From JANNWF01 sp052390415 (GTDB lineage: Bacteria > Pseudomonadota > Gammaproteobacteria > Xanthomonadales > Xanthomonadaceae), in contig JBQTGY010000078.1 in NCBI GenBank assembly GCA_052390415.1, forward strand, positions 1 through 14,833: a stretch of DNA of 14,833 nt, written 5' to 3'. The notes under the pieces were generated by a model that saw only the letters and a list, made by a program, of their open reading frames with translations, searched no databases and had not been told where the DNA came from. A program made the translations under genes and the position numbers. Numbering within the stretch: position 1 is the stretch's first letter; the number at the start of each line of letters is the position of its first letter. Shown in pieces: positions 6,448-13,686 of this stretch.

Positions 6448-7700
6448 GGTGAAAGCCGCCAGAGCCGTTTGGCGAGCGGCGCCAACGATTGCAGCAGGAC
6501 CGCAGAACCGGTCGCGCGCAGCAGGTCGCGAATGGCGATCAGCAGGCCGGATGCCGTCGGAGCACCGAGGAAATCTGCCGCCCGCTGGGGATCGGCTTCG
6601 GCCAGCTGCAACAACACGCCCATCCGCCAGGCCAAACTGCCGGTGCTTGCCGCGCGACGCGATGCCGGGGTATCCAGCGCTGCGAGCATGACCGGCCAGC
6701 GCAGCAGGATCGGCGGCAAATCCAGCGGCGCGACGACGCCCATTCGAGGCAGCAGCCTGGAGTAGCGGCGCATCACGGAAAACGAAGCCGCACGCCCAAG
6801 CATGGCGCACGACAGCGCCTGCGCCTCGCGCAACCATCGACGCTTCGATCCGCTGCGGCGCTCGAGCAAGGTTGCCGGATGGCGCAGCGTCATGCCGAGA
6901 GTCTGCAAGTCAGCCTCACACTGCATGCGCGGCAGACGTAACAGCGAGTCGAATCGTTGTGGCGAAAAGGCGGGTCCAAGCAGCGGCCGCAGTATCCGTA
7001 GCATCAGCCGCAGCAGCCCGCCTGGCAGTGGCAGAAACAGCCGCTGGCGGCGCAGGCGTTGCGTGGCGATCGCGGCCAGCAGCGTGTGGAAGGGCATCGG
7101 CGGACCCGCGATGGCGAGACAGCGACCTGCCAGATCCTTACGGTGACTCGCGCGCAGCAAGGCCTGGGTCAGATCGTCGATGTGCACCGGCTGCACCTGC
7201 GGCGCTGGCAACAGCGTCGGCAGCAACGGCGAACGACGCACGACTCCACACAACAAGCCGAACAGGCCGCGCTCGGGACCGCCGACCACCAGCCCAGGTC
7301 GGATGCTGATGGCGCCCAACGATGCAATCGCCGCTTCGATTGCCCACTTGTTCCGACCATAGGCACCAGGTGCGCTGGCCGACGCCGCTTGGCTGGATAC
7401 AAACAGCATCGGAATCCCACGCGCCGCCGCCTGCCTCGCCAGCGCGACCGCGTGAGAAACCTCCTGTTCGTCGTTGACTGACAATTCACCACGGGTATCG
7501 GCGGCGAGATGCAGCAGTGCGTCCAAGCCGTGCAGGAGATCGTCTGCAGGTGCGTTTTCAAGCAGGCTGAAGCGCCATTCGGTCGCTGCATCCGGTGCCT
7601 TGCGCCCGATCGCAACCGGGGTGTCGCCGGCGCGCCTGACCGCGGCCAGCAGCGCAGTTCCGACATAACCCGACGCCCCGCTGATGCCGATCCGCTTCAC
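6444..7700 (-). CDS. NAD-dependent epimerase/dehydratase (extended SDR)
   Basis: A 418-residue protein. Residues 1-280 form an extended short-chain dehydrogenase of the nucleotide-sugar epimerase type (PF01370): GASGYVG (8-14) binds NAD(P), HLAAD (64-68) follows, then FVSSQAAS with the active-site Ser, and YGRNKWAIEA with Y114 and K118. RPGLVVGGPERG and VHIDDL are later family blocks. The C-terminal ~135 residues (SKRRWLREAQALSCAML onward) are helical, basic and not part of the standard fold; I do not recognise them. The GTG at 7700 starts exactly at the NAD motif and overlaps the preceding GtrA stop as GTGA. A frame open to 7817 would only add unrelated residues inside the GtrA gene. It likely reduces or epimerises a sugar, possibly with the downstream FAD oxidoreductase. 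Confidence 0.88.
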   Translation of the reverse strand: MKRIGISGASGYVGTALLAAVRRAGDTPVAIGRKAPDAATEWRFSLLENAPADDLLHGLDALLHLAADTRGELSVNDEQEVSHAVALARQAAARGIPMLFVSSQAASASAPGAYGRNKWAIEAAIASLGAISIRPGLVVGGPERGLFGLLCGVVRRSPLLPTLLPAPQVQPVHIDDLTQALLRASHRKDLAGRCLAIAGPPMPFHTLLAAIATQRLRRQRLFLPLPGGLLRLMLRILRPLLGPAFSPQRFDSLLRLPRMQCEADLQTLGMTLRHPATLLERRSGSKRRWLREAQALSCAMLGRAASFSVMRRYSRLLPRMGVVAPLDLPPILLRWPVMLAALDTPASRRAASTGSLAWRMGVLLQLAEADPQRAADFLGAPTASGLLIAIRDLLRATGSAVLLQSLAPLAKRLWRLSP

Positions 7701-8104
7701 GCCGCGCGGTCGCCGACAGGCTGGCGGCGGAATATCAGCCGGCTGGACAAGACGAAGGTCAGACCCACGCACACCACATCGGCCAGAAACTTGGCCAGGG
7801 CGGCGTTGCTGAACCATGGCAGCAGCAGGGCGAGGATGCCGGTGGCCAAGGGCACGTTGAGCGCCAGCAGCACGGCGTATCGCAGCAACTGGCCCGCGGC
7901 GCCGGGCTGCCCGCGCAGCCCGAAGGTCAGGTGTCGGTGGGCGAGGAATGCGAATCCGCCGGCGGCGAGCTTCGCCAATACATTCGCGAACAAGGGCCCG
8001 CCGCCCAGCGCGATCACGGCGAGGAACCCGCCCATATCGATCACATAGGCCAGCACCTGCACACCGAGATAGCGGGCGAAGGTGTGCCTCAGCCGCCAGT
8101 GCAA
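7697..8104 (-). CDS. GtrA-family membrane protein (second)
   Basis: A 135-residue inner-membrane protein of the GtrA family (PF04138). Four hydrophobic stretches lie at about 12-33, 37-55, 73-95 and 102-122. The family motifs are GFAFLAHRHLTF (50-61) and FVLSSRLIF (117-125), followed by a short polar tail. The sequence is quite different from the other GtrA protein here, so this is not a recent duplication. The start is uncertain: the only upstream candidate is TTG at 8104, which overlaps the methyltransferase gene by 16 bases and has no clear Shine-Dalgarno sequence. A start at CTG 8092 is also possible. The stop overlaps the SDR start (GTGA). Probable role: moving polyprenyl-phosphate sugar across the membrane with the GT2 enzyme. 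Confidence 0.85.
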   Translation of the reverse strand: MHWRLRHTFARYLGVQVLAYVIDMGGFLAVIALGGGPLFANVLAKLAAGGFAFLAHRHLTFGLRGQPGAAGQLLRYAVLLALNVPLATGILALLLPWFSNAALAKFLADVVCVGLTFVLSSRLIFRRQPVGDRAA

Positions 8105-8889
8105 CGTTTGCGAATGACCAGCACGCGATGTAATCCGAGTGTTCCGCGCAACGGTAGCAGCAGTGCTTCCGTCGCCGCGATGATCGGCATGGCGGCGCTT
8201 GGCAGCAGCGAACGGAAGTTCAACCCGCCGCTCAGCAGATAACGCAGCCAGTTGCCGAGCACGTCACGATGCACCACTTCCAGCGCCGGATGATCGCGCT
8301 GGAAACGCCAAAGATCGCGGTCAAAGACCAGATGACTGAGCGCTTGATTGGCGCCACTCATCGGGCCGCCAACGGGCGTGTCCCAGCCGGTTGCGCGCTT
8401 GTCATACCCTTCGCTGGCGAACAGACGCGGATACAGCAGGCTGGCCAGCGCGCCACAGGCCGGCTCGATCAACACCGCGCCACCGCCGGGAACCAAGGTG
8501 CGCTCCAGTTCGCGAAAGAAGCGGCTCGGTTCGGGAAAGTGGTGAAACGAATTCTGCAAGTAGAACGCTCGCACGCTGGCGTCGGGCAGGTCCATGGCCT
8601 GCGCATCCAGCGCGCGGTCCAGATGCTCGGCGGCGACCAGGTCGGTGGCCAGCACGGCGGGCAATGATTCGCGCACCGGATAGACCCCGGCACCCAACTC
8701 GATCACCGCGCCACTGCCCGCCAGATAGCGCTGGTCGAGGTCGGCGAAACTGCGGTGAAAGTCGCGGAACACGTCGCGAATCGCTGGTTTGCGATCAAGC
8801 ACCGCGCGATGGGCGCGAAAGCGCGCCAACCCATCCATGCCGCAGCCTGCCAGTTCCGGTTCCTGCAACCAATCGACCAGGCGACTCAC
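8089..8889 (-). CDS. Class I SAM-dependent methyltransferase
   Basis: A 266-residue cytoplasmic methyltransferase. SAM motif I is AVIELGAGVYP (61-71), with acidic D83 after strand 2 (LATDLV), DLPDASV near 100 and the strand 4 block FYLQNSFHHFPEP (109-121). LERTLVPGGGAVLIEP (128-142) is the usual strand 5 region of Methyltransf_11-like enzymes. The C-terminal third has mildly hydrophobic stretches (LLPSAAMPIIAATEALLLP) that may touch the membrane. The GTG start at 8889 has AGGAGA seven bases upstream and overlaps the GT2 stop as GTGA. In a glycan operon it may O- or N-methylate a sugar or act on the lipid carrier; the substrate is not visible. Confidence 0.85.
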   Translation of the reverse strand: MSRLVDWLQEPELAGCGMDGLARFRAHRAVLDRKPAIRDVFRDFHRSFADLDQRYLAGSGAVIELGAGVYPVRESLPAVLATDLVAAEHLDRALDAQAMDLPDASVRAFYLQNSFHHFPEPSRFFRELERTLVPGGGAVLIEPACGALASLLYPRLFASEGYDKRATGWDTPVGGPMSGANQALSHLVFDRDLWRFQRDHPALEVVHRDVLGNWLRYLLSGGLNFRSLLPSAAMPIIAATEALLLPLRGTLGLHRVLVIRKRCTGG

Positions 8890-9887
8890 GCCGCAGTCTC
8901 CTGCCGCGGCCGCGCACTGCGTAACCGCGGATGCAGAGGCCGCTGCGGCACCGAACCGATGTCGTAGCCCAGGAAAGCCAGCAGCAGCTGCAAGCCGACC
9001 AGCGCCGGCAAGGCGGCAAGCATTACCGTGCCGGCGGGCGTGGTCATGCCCGTCTGCAGCGAGTGATACCAGTGATAGCCGCCATAACCTGCACCAAACA
9101 GCAGCATTCCCAGGCCGACCAGCAGTTCCAGCGATGCCACGGAAAGATCGCGCAAGTAGTAGCTGTAAAAAATCCGCTTGCCGAAGTTGCGCAGATGCTT
9201 GAAAAGAAACTCGCCGAGGATCCGACGGATCTTGAGGTTGCTCACCTCATCGCCATAGCGCGCCTCCATCGGAATGTCGACCACGACGGCGCGAAAGGTG
9301 TTGAGGCGGAACAACATGTCGGTTTCGAAGAAGTAACGTTCGCTGATCCGATCATGCGGAAGCAGTCGCGCGGCTTCCGCATGTATGGCGGTGTAGCCGT
9401 TGGTCGGGTCGAACACATCCCAATAGCCCGTCGACAGCTTGGCCATGAACGACAGCACGGCGTTGCCGAAGATACGCACGGCGGGCATGCGCCCGATTTG
9501 GGCCAGGTCATAGAAACGATTGCCCTTGCTGTAGTCGGCCTCACCACGCAGGATCGGTGCGACCAACGCCGGGATCAGGGCCGGGTCCATTTGGCCATCG
9601 CCGTCGACCTTGACGATCACCTCGCAGCCGTCAGCCAGTGCCTGCCGATAGCCGGTCAGAACCGCGCCACCGACGCCGCGGTTCGCGCTGTGCCGCAGCA
9701 CGCGGACGCGTGCATCACTGCACGCCTGTTCGACGTGATCGCCGGATTGGTCCGGACACGCGTCGTCGATGACGTAGACGCGATCGACCTCTGGCCCGAT
9801 GGCTGCAATGACAGCCAGCACGTGCGCGCGAACGCGGTAGCAGGGAATCACAACAGCGATTTTGGGACTGGGTGTGGTCGACGGCAC
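8886..9887 (-). CDS. GT2 glycosyltransferase with two C-terminal membrane helices (GtrB/DPM1-like)
   Basis: A 333-residue glycosyltransferase of family 2 (PF00535), of the kind that moves a sugar from a nucleotide sugar onto polyprenyl phosphate at the cytoplasmic face. IAVVIPCYRV (10-19) is the first nucleotide-binding strand, VYVIDDACPDQSG (37-49) the next acidic site, NRGVGGAVLTGY (69-80) the DPM1-type loop, and KVDGDGQMDP (93-102) carries the DxD metal motif (D95, D97). DPTNGYTAIH and ERYFFETDMLF are acceptor-side blocks. After YSYYLRDLSVASLELLVGLG come two hydrophobic helices, about 250-268 and 285-307. The GTG at 9887 has AGGAG 11 bases upstream; a frame open to 10118 would run over the divergent gene's start, so I prefer the shorter form. 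It is the first gene of the operon. Confidence 0.9.
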   Translation of the reverse strand: MPSTTPSPKIAVVIPCYRVRAHVLAVIAAIGPEVDRVYVIDDACPDQSGDHVEQACSDARVRVLRHSANRGVGGAVLTGYRQALADGCEVIVKVDGDGQMDPALIPALVAPILRGEADYSKGNRFYDLAQIGRMPAVRIFGNAVLSFMAKLSTGYWDVFDPTNGYTAIHAEAARLLPHDRISERYFFETDMLFRLNTFRAVVVDIPMEARYGDEVSNLKIRRILGEFLFKHLRNFGKRIFYSYYLRDLSVASLELLVGLGMLLFGAGYGGYHWYHSLQTGMTTPAGTVMLAALPALVGLQLLLAFLGYDIGSVPQRPLHPRLRSARPRQETAA

Positions 9888-10033
9888 GCGACGAGTGACT
9901 CCTGGGTATCTGCTCGGTTCGCGCAGGCTGCAAGCCAACGCAACGAGCCGGCGCAGCGCTCGCTGCGCCACGGTTTGGAAGGTGCGCGACTTTATACTAG
10001 CTCGGTCAACAGACCCTAGCCGCCGCCCATTCA
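9888..10033. promoter_or_regulatory. Divergent promoter region of the glycan genes
   Basis: This gap separates the minus-strand glycan operon from the plus-strand GT-C gene, so it should hold both promoters. At 9991-10000 the sequence TTTATACTAG offers TATACT as a plus-strand -10 element (9993-9998), 35 bases before the ATG at 10034, and TATAAA as a minus-strand -10 (9996-9991). TTGACC on the minus strand (10009-10004) resembles a -35 box but is only seven bases from that -10, so it does not pair with it. No good -35 box is visible for either side. Confidence 0.4.
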
Positions 10034-12508
10034 ATGTTTGCCCTGCGCCACATCGCTCTCGCGGCGGGTTTGCTCCTGTTCGCAGCAGGCCTCGTCCTGC
10101 ATCCGCCTTGGTCGCCATTGCTCACGCCCCACCTGACGTTCACAGGCAAGGTCGCGGCAGCAAGCGCGGCGGCAGCGTGGATGCTCGCGCAGGCGCTGCG
10201 CACTCGATTCGCCGTCGGCATGGCGCTGGTGGCGTTGCTGCTGCCGATGAGCTTCCACGGCGTGGGTGTGATCGTGGGAGCATCGGGGTTGCTCCTGGCC
10301 AGCCTCGGTCTTGGCAGTTTGCTGATGCCGGCGCCGCGACGCGTGCAGGCATACGGGCGCGCCGTGGAGCAGGAGGAGAGCTCCGATGCGCCGTGGTTGG
10401 CATTCCCGCTCGGGATTGGCTTGCTCGCAGGCGCTGCCGGGTGGTTGCTGCCAATGCCGATATTTTCGCAGCCCGTCATCACGGGCTTGCTGATCCTGAT
10501 CGTTCTGCTGATGCGAGATCGGATTCGCGATCAGCTGCACAGCGCGCGACACACGTTGATGGCCGCCGTCGATGCGCAGCCCCTGGCCGCTGGCGCGCTG
10601 GCGTTGGTGTTGTTGATTGCGGGTCTGCCCGCAGCATTGCCGGTGATGTGGTCCGACGATCTTGCCACCCATCTGCAAATCGGCTGGCAACTGCAAGAAC
10701 TTGGCTACTACCGGATGGACGTGGGTTCGCAAGTATGGTCGACCGCGCCGTGGTTGGGTGATGTCGCCTATGGACTGTTGCAATTGCTGGCGGCCGCCGA
10801 AGGGGTAGGCGTACTCAACCTGCTCATGCTGGCGCTGACTGCCTGGCTGCTGCTGCGAATTTCCCAAGTCATCGGTTTGGACGGGCCGCTGCCTTGGCTG
10901 GTGGCCATGCTCTACGTGAGCATCCCGCTGGTCGGTGGCTTGACCATGAGCATGCAGACCGAGACCGCGTCGGCCGCAGTCACGGCGGCGCTGGCGTTGT
11001 GGGTGCTGACGGCACCCGCCAAGCCGGAGGCGCGGACCTTGCTGGTAGCGGCGGGTCTGACGGGCGTGCTGCTTGGACTGAAGATTCTGAATGGCGCGTT
11101 TGTGGCTCCGCTGGCGGCCCTTCTGTTGTGGCGCTGGGGCTTTTCCGTGCCTTGGCGCGAGCTGCCGAGGGCGGTGCTGCTGGGCGCTTTCATCGCCGGA
11201 TCAAGTTATTTCTACGCGTACGCACTGACCGGCAACCCTGTGCTGCCCCTATTCAATGGTTTCTTCGAATCGCCGTGGTTCCAGCCCAGCTCGATTGTCG
11301 ATTCGCGTTGGCAAACGGGAATGGGTCCGTTGCTGCCTTATTGGCTGACGTTTCGCACCAGTGACTACTTCGAATCCGGGGGGCTGTCGGGCGGAGGTGG
11401 CTTCGCCTTGCTCGCCTTTTTGTTTGGCGGGATCGGCGCGATCAGCGACACCCGCGCGCGGCCGCTGTTGTTGGCAGGCCTCGCCGCTTGGTTGATTCCA
11501 CTCTCGCAGGTGCAGTACCTGCGCTACACCTTGCCGGCACTCGTCTTGCTCTTGCCGGCATTGGTCGCTGGAGTGGTTGCTCCCGGTCGACGGCGATCAC
11601 TGCTTGTCGCCGGGGCAGCCATCATTGTGCTGCAGCTGGCCTTCCAGCCCAGTGCTTCGTGGCTGCTCAGCAAACAGAGCCTGTCGACGCTCATGCAAGA
11701 CGGCGAGGAAAGTCTGCTGAACGAGATGACGGCTGAGCGCCTGCTGGCGCGAGAACTGCGCCATGTCGGAAAAGTGGATGATCGCGTGCTCATTACCGGC
11801 ATGGATCATCCCGCTCACGCTGAGTTGGCCGGGCGTGGATTCGTCGCCAGTTGGTACGACCCCGAGCTGGGGCAGGCGGTGACCTCGGCGCGCAGCGAAG
11901 CCGAAGGGTGGGCCGCCGCCGTGGCCAGGTCGGGCGCCACCCTGCTATGGGTGCGCGCCCACGCAGCGAGCGATGGCCTGCGCGAGTACCTGCGTACAAG
12001 CCAAGCACGCCTCGAAAAGCGATCGGGTGCGGTGGAGCAGTATCGACTGCCATGGCCGCGCCACCCCGGTGCCGTGATCGCGGCCAACCCGGACAAGATT
12101 GCGCTGCGCTTCGACCCCCGCGATTCCGGAGATCGTTTGTTGGCGGCTCACGTTGAGCTGGGTTGCAGTCAGCCGCATGCGCCGATTGCGGTGGCCTGGC
12201 AGGCCGAGCGCAACCCTGGAAATCTGGCTTGGGTTCAACACAACTGGGTCTTCTGCTCACCTTCCGGGGTGGCGACGATCGACATGGTGTTGGCCTTGCC
12301 CGCGGATTGGAGTCGCCTGCACTTTGAGGCCGCTGCGGTGGACGGCTACGGCCCGCAGACCCTTGAACTACGCACGCAGGGGGTGATCGAGCGCCCCGAC
12401 CTGGCGCGTGCGCGCGACCTCTCGCGGGTGGTGCGGCGCACCGTCTGCCGCCGCTGGAAAATGTGTCGCGAGTTGGAGCGGCCGCAGCTACTTGAAGGGC
12501 CGGGCTAG
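10034..12508 (+). CDS. Large polytopic membrane protein, putative GT-C glycosyltransferase
   Basis: An 824-residue inner-membrane protein with about a dozen hydrophobic segments across residues 1-540, then a soluble C-terminal part of ~280 residues. The segment MWSDDLATHLQIGWQL (D208, D209), just after a membrane helix, fits the acidic first loop of GT-C enzymes (PMT/ArnT type), which use polyprenyl-phosphate sugars as donors outside the cytoplasm. Later TGNPVLPLFNGFFESPWF and QVQYLRYTLPALVLL resemble blocks of GT39-like proteins. The soluble part (from about 560) includes DDRVLITGMDHP and many Trp, Cys and Asp; I do not recognise its fold. The ATG at 10034 has no evident Shine-Dalgarno sequence, and transcription may begin close upstream. 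It is divergent from the GT2-GtrA operon and probably the transferase of that pathway. Membrane topology is sure, the enzymatic call moderate. Confidence 0.75.
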   Translation: MFALRHIALAAGLLLFAAGLVLHPPWSPLLTPHLTFTGKVAAASAAAAWMLAQALRTRFAVGMALVALLLPMSFHGVGVIVGASGLLLASLGLGSLLMPAPRRVQAYGRAVEQEESSDAPWLAFPLGIGLLAGAAGWLLPMPIFSQPVITGLLILIVLLMRDRIRDQLHSARHTLMAAVDAQPLAAGALALVLLIAGLPAALPVMWSDDLATHLQIGWQLQELGYYRMDVGSQVWSTAPWLGDVAYGLLQLLAAAEGVGVLNLLMLALTAWLLLRISQVIGLDGPLPWLVAMLYVSIPLVGGLTMSMQTETASAAVTAALALWVLTAPAKPEARTLLVAAGLTGVLLGLKILNGAFVAPLAALLLWRWGFSVPWRELPRAVLLGAFIAGSSYFYAYALTGNPVLPLFNGFFESPWFQPSSIVDSRWQTGMGPLLPYWLTFRTSDYFESGGLSGGGGFALLAFLFGGIGAISDTRARPLLLAGLAAWLIPLSQVQYLRYTLPALVLLLPALVAGVVAPGRRRSLLVAGAAIIVLQLAFQPSASWLLSKQSLSTLMQDGEESLLNEMTAERLLARELRHVGKVDDRVLITGMDHPAHAELAGRGFVASWYDPELGQAVTSARSEAEGWAAAVARSGATLLWVRAHAASDGLREYLRTSQARLEKRSGAVEQYRLPWPRHPGAVIAANPDKIALRFDPRDSGDRLLAAHVELGCSQPHAPIAVAWQAERNPGNLAWVQHNWVFCSPSGVATIDMVLALPADWSRLHFEAAAVDGYGPQTLELRTQGVIERPDLARARDLSRVVRRTVCRRWKMCRELERPQLLEGPG

Positions 12509-13674
12509 TCCGCCAACACCTGGTCCAGCTCCGCCTGCAAATCCGCCACATCCTCGACGCCCACGCTCAACCGCACCAGATTGTCGTGAATGCCAAGCCG
12601 CGCACGTTGTTCGGCCGGCACCGAAGCGTGGGTCATGATGGCGGGGTGGTTGATGAGGCTCTCGACGCCGCCCAGCGACTCCGCGCAGGCGAACAGCTGA
12701 CAGCGTTCCATCATCCGTCGTGCGGCCGGCAGCCCGCCACGAACATACACGCTGAGCATGCCGCCGTAACCATCCATCTGGCGGCCGGCGAGCCCGTGTT
12801 GCGGGTGGTTCGGCAGGCCCGGATAGATCACCGTTTCGATCGCCGGATGGGTCGACAACCATTCCGCCAGATGTTGCGCATTGGCACAGTGCGCGCGCAT
12901 GCGCAGGTGCAGGGTCTTCAAGCCGCGCAGGGCCAGAAAGCTGTCGAACGGTCCCTGCACGCCGCCGACGGCGTTTTGCAAAAAGGTCATCTGCTCGGCG
13001 AGTTCGCTGTCGTCACCGACTACCACCATGCCGCCGACGATGTCGCTGTGGCCATTCAAGTACTTGGTCGCAGAGTGCATCACCAAGTGCGCGCCGAGTT
13101 CCAGCGGGCGCTGCAGGATCGGCGAGCAAAAGGTGTTGTCGACGCCGACGCGAATACCACGGCGACGGGCGATGTCTGCAATTGCGGCGATGTCGACGAT
13201 TTTCAGCATCGGATTGGTGGGCGTCTCGATCCACACCAGTTTGGTGTTGGGCCGGATGGCCGCTTCGAACGCGTCGGGCGAGGTCAGATCGACAAAGCTG
13301 AAATCCAACCCCGCGCTGCGCCGGCGTACGCGCTCGAACAGTCGATACGTGCCGCCATAGACATCATCCATGCAGATGACGTGGTCGCCGCTGTCGAGGA
13401 TTTCCAGCACGGTCGACGTGGCGGCCAAGCCGGACGCAAATGCGTAACCCTGGGTGCCGCCTTCGAGCGCGGCGACACAGCGTTCATACGCAAAGCGCGT
13501 GGGATTGTGGCTGCGCGAATACTCGAATCCCTGATGCACGCCGGGGCTGCTTTGCACATAGGTCGAGGTCGCATAGATCGGCGTCATCACCGCGCCGGTG
13601 GAAGGATCGGGCGATTGGCCGGCATGGATGGCGCGGGTGCCGAGAGCGTGTTTGTGGGTCATGGGGTCAGACAC
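12505..13674 (-). CDS. metB: Cystathionine gamma-lyase / gamma-synthase (PLP enzyme)
   Basis: A 389-residue PLP enzyme of the Cys/Met metabolism family (PF01053), full length. Visible motifs are YSRSHNPTR (52-60), DDVYGGTYRLF with the cofactor-stacking Y106, DNTFCSPILQRPL (D179 binds the PLP ring nitrogen), and MHSATKYLNGHSDIVGG with the Schiff-base K204. AESLGGVESLINHPAIMTH lies near the C-terminus, where the Glu is typical of gamma-lyases. Together with the upstream CBS gene this favours reverse transsulfuration (cystathionine to cysteine), though many databases label this type metB. The GTG at 13674 is chosen because AAGG lies nine bases upstream, overlapping the Uma2 stop codon; an ATG at 13662 lacks such a site. 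Its TAG stop shares the CTAG tetramer with the convergent gene's stop. Confidence 0.92.
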   Translation of the reverse strand: MSDPMTHKHALGTRAIHAGQSPDPSTGAVMTPIYATSTYVQSSPGVHQGFEYSRSHNPTRFAYERCVAALEGGTQGYAFASGLAATSTVLEILDSGDHVICMDDVYGGTYRLFERVRRRSAGLDFSFVDLTSPDAFEAAIRPNTKLVWIETPTNPMLKIVDIAAIADIARRRGIRVGVDNTFCSPILQRPLELGAHLVMHSATKYLNGHSDIVGGMVVVGDDSELAEQMTFLQNAVGGVQGPFDSFLALRGLKTLHLRMRAHCANAQHLAEWLSTHPAIETVIYPGLPNHPQHGLAGRQMDGYGGMLSVYVRGGLPAARRMMERCQLFACAESLGGVESLINHPAIMTHASVPAEQRARLGIHDNLVRLSVGVEDVADLQAELDQVLAD

Positions 13675-13686
13675 GGTTGGAAACCT

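Noticed and set aside
6448..6837. Extra 130 N-terminal codons on the FAD oxidoreductase
   Set aside because: They overlap the SDR gene entirely, look unrelated to any domain, and the FAD motif begins right after the GTG at 6447.
7701..7817. Extra 39 N-terminal codons on the SDR
   Set aside because: They overlap the GtrA gene, while the NAD motif starts four codons after the GTG at 7700.
8931..10019. 362-codon open frame on the plus strand
   Set aside because: Antisense to the GT2 gene, which has its full set of motifs. The translated product is Gln/His/Arg-rich with no recognisable fold.
9888..10118. Extra 77 N-terminal codons on the GT2 enzyme
   Set aside because: The stretch is Arg-rich, shows no family similarity and runs through the divergent promoter region into the GT-C coding sequence.
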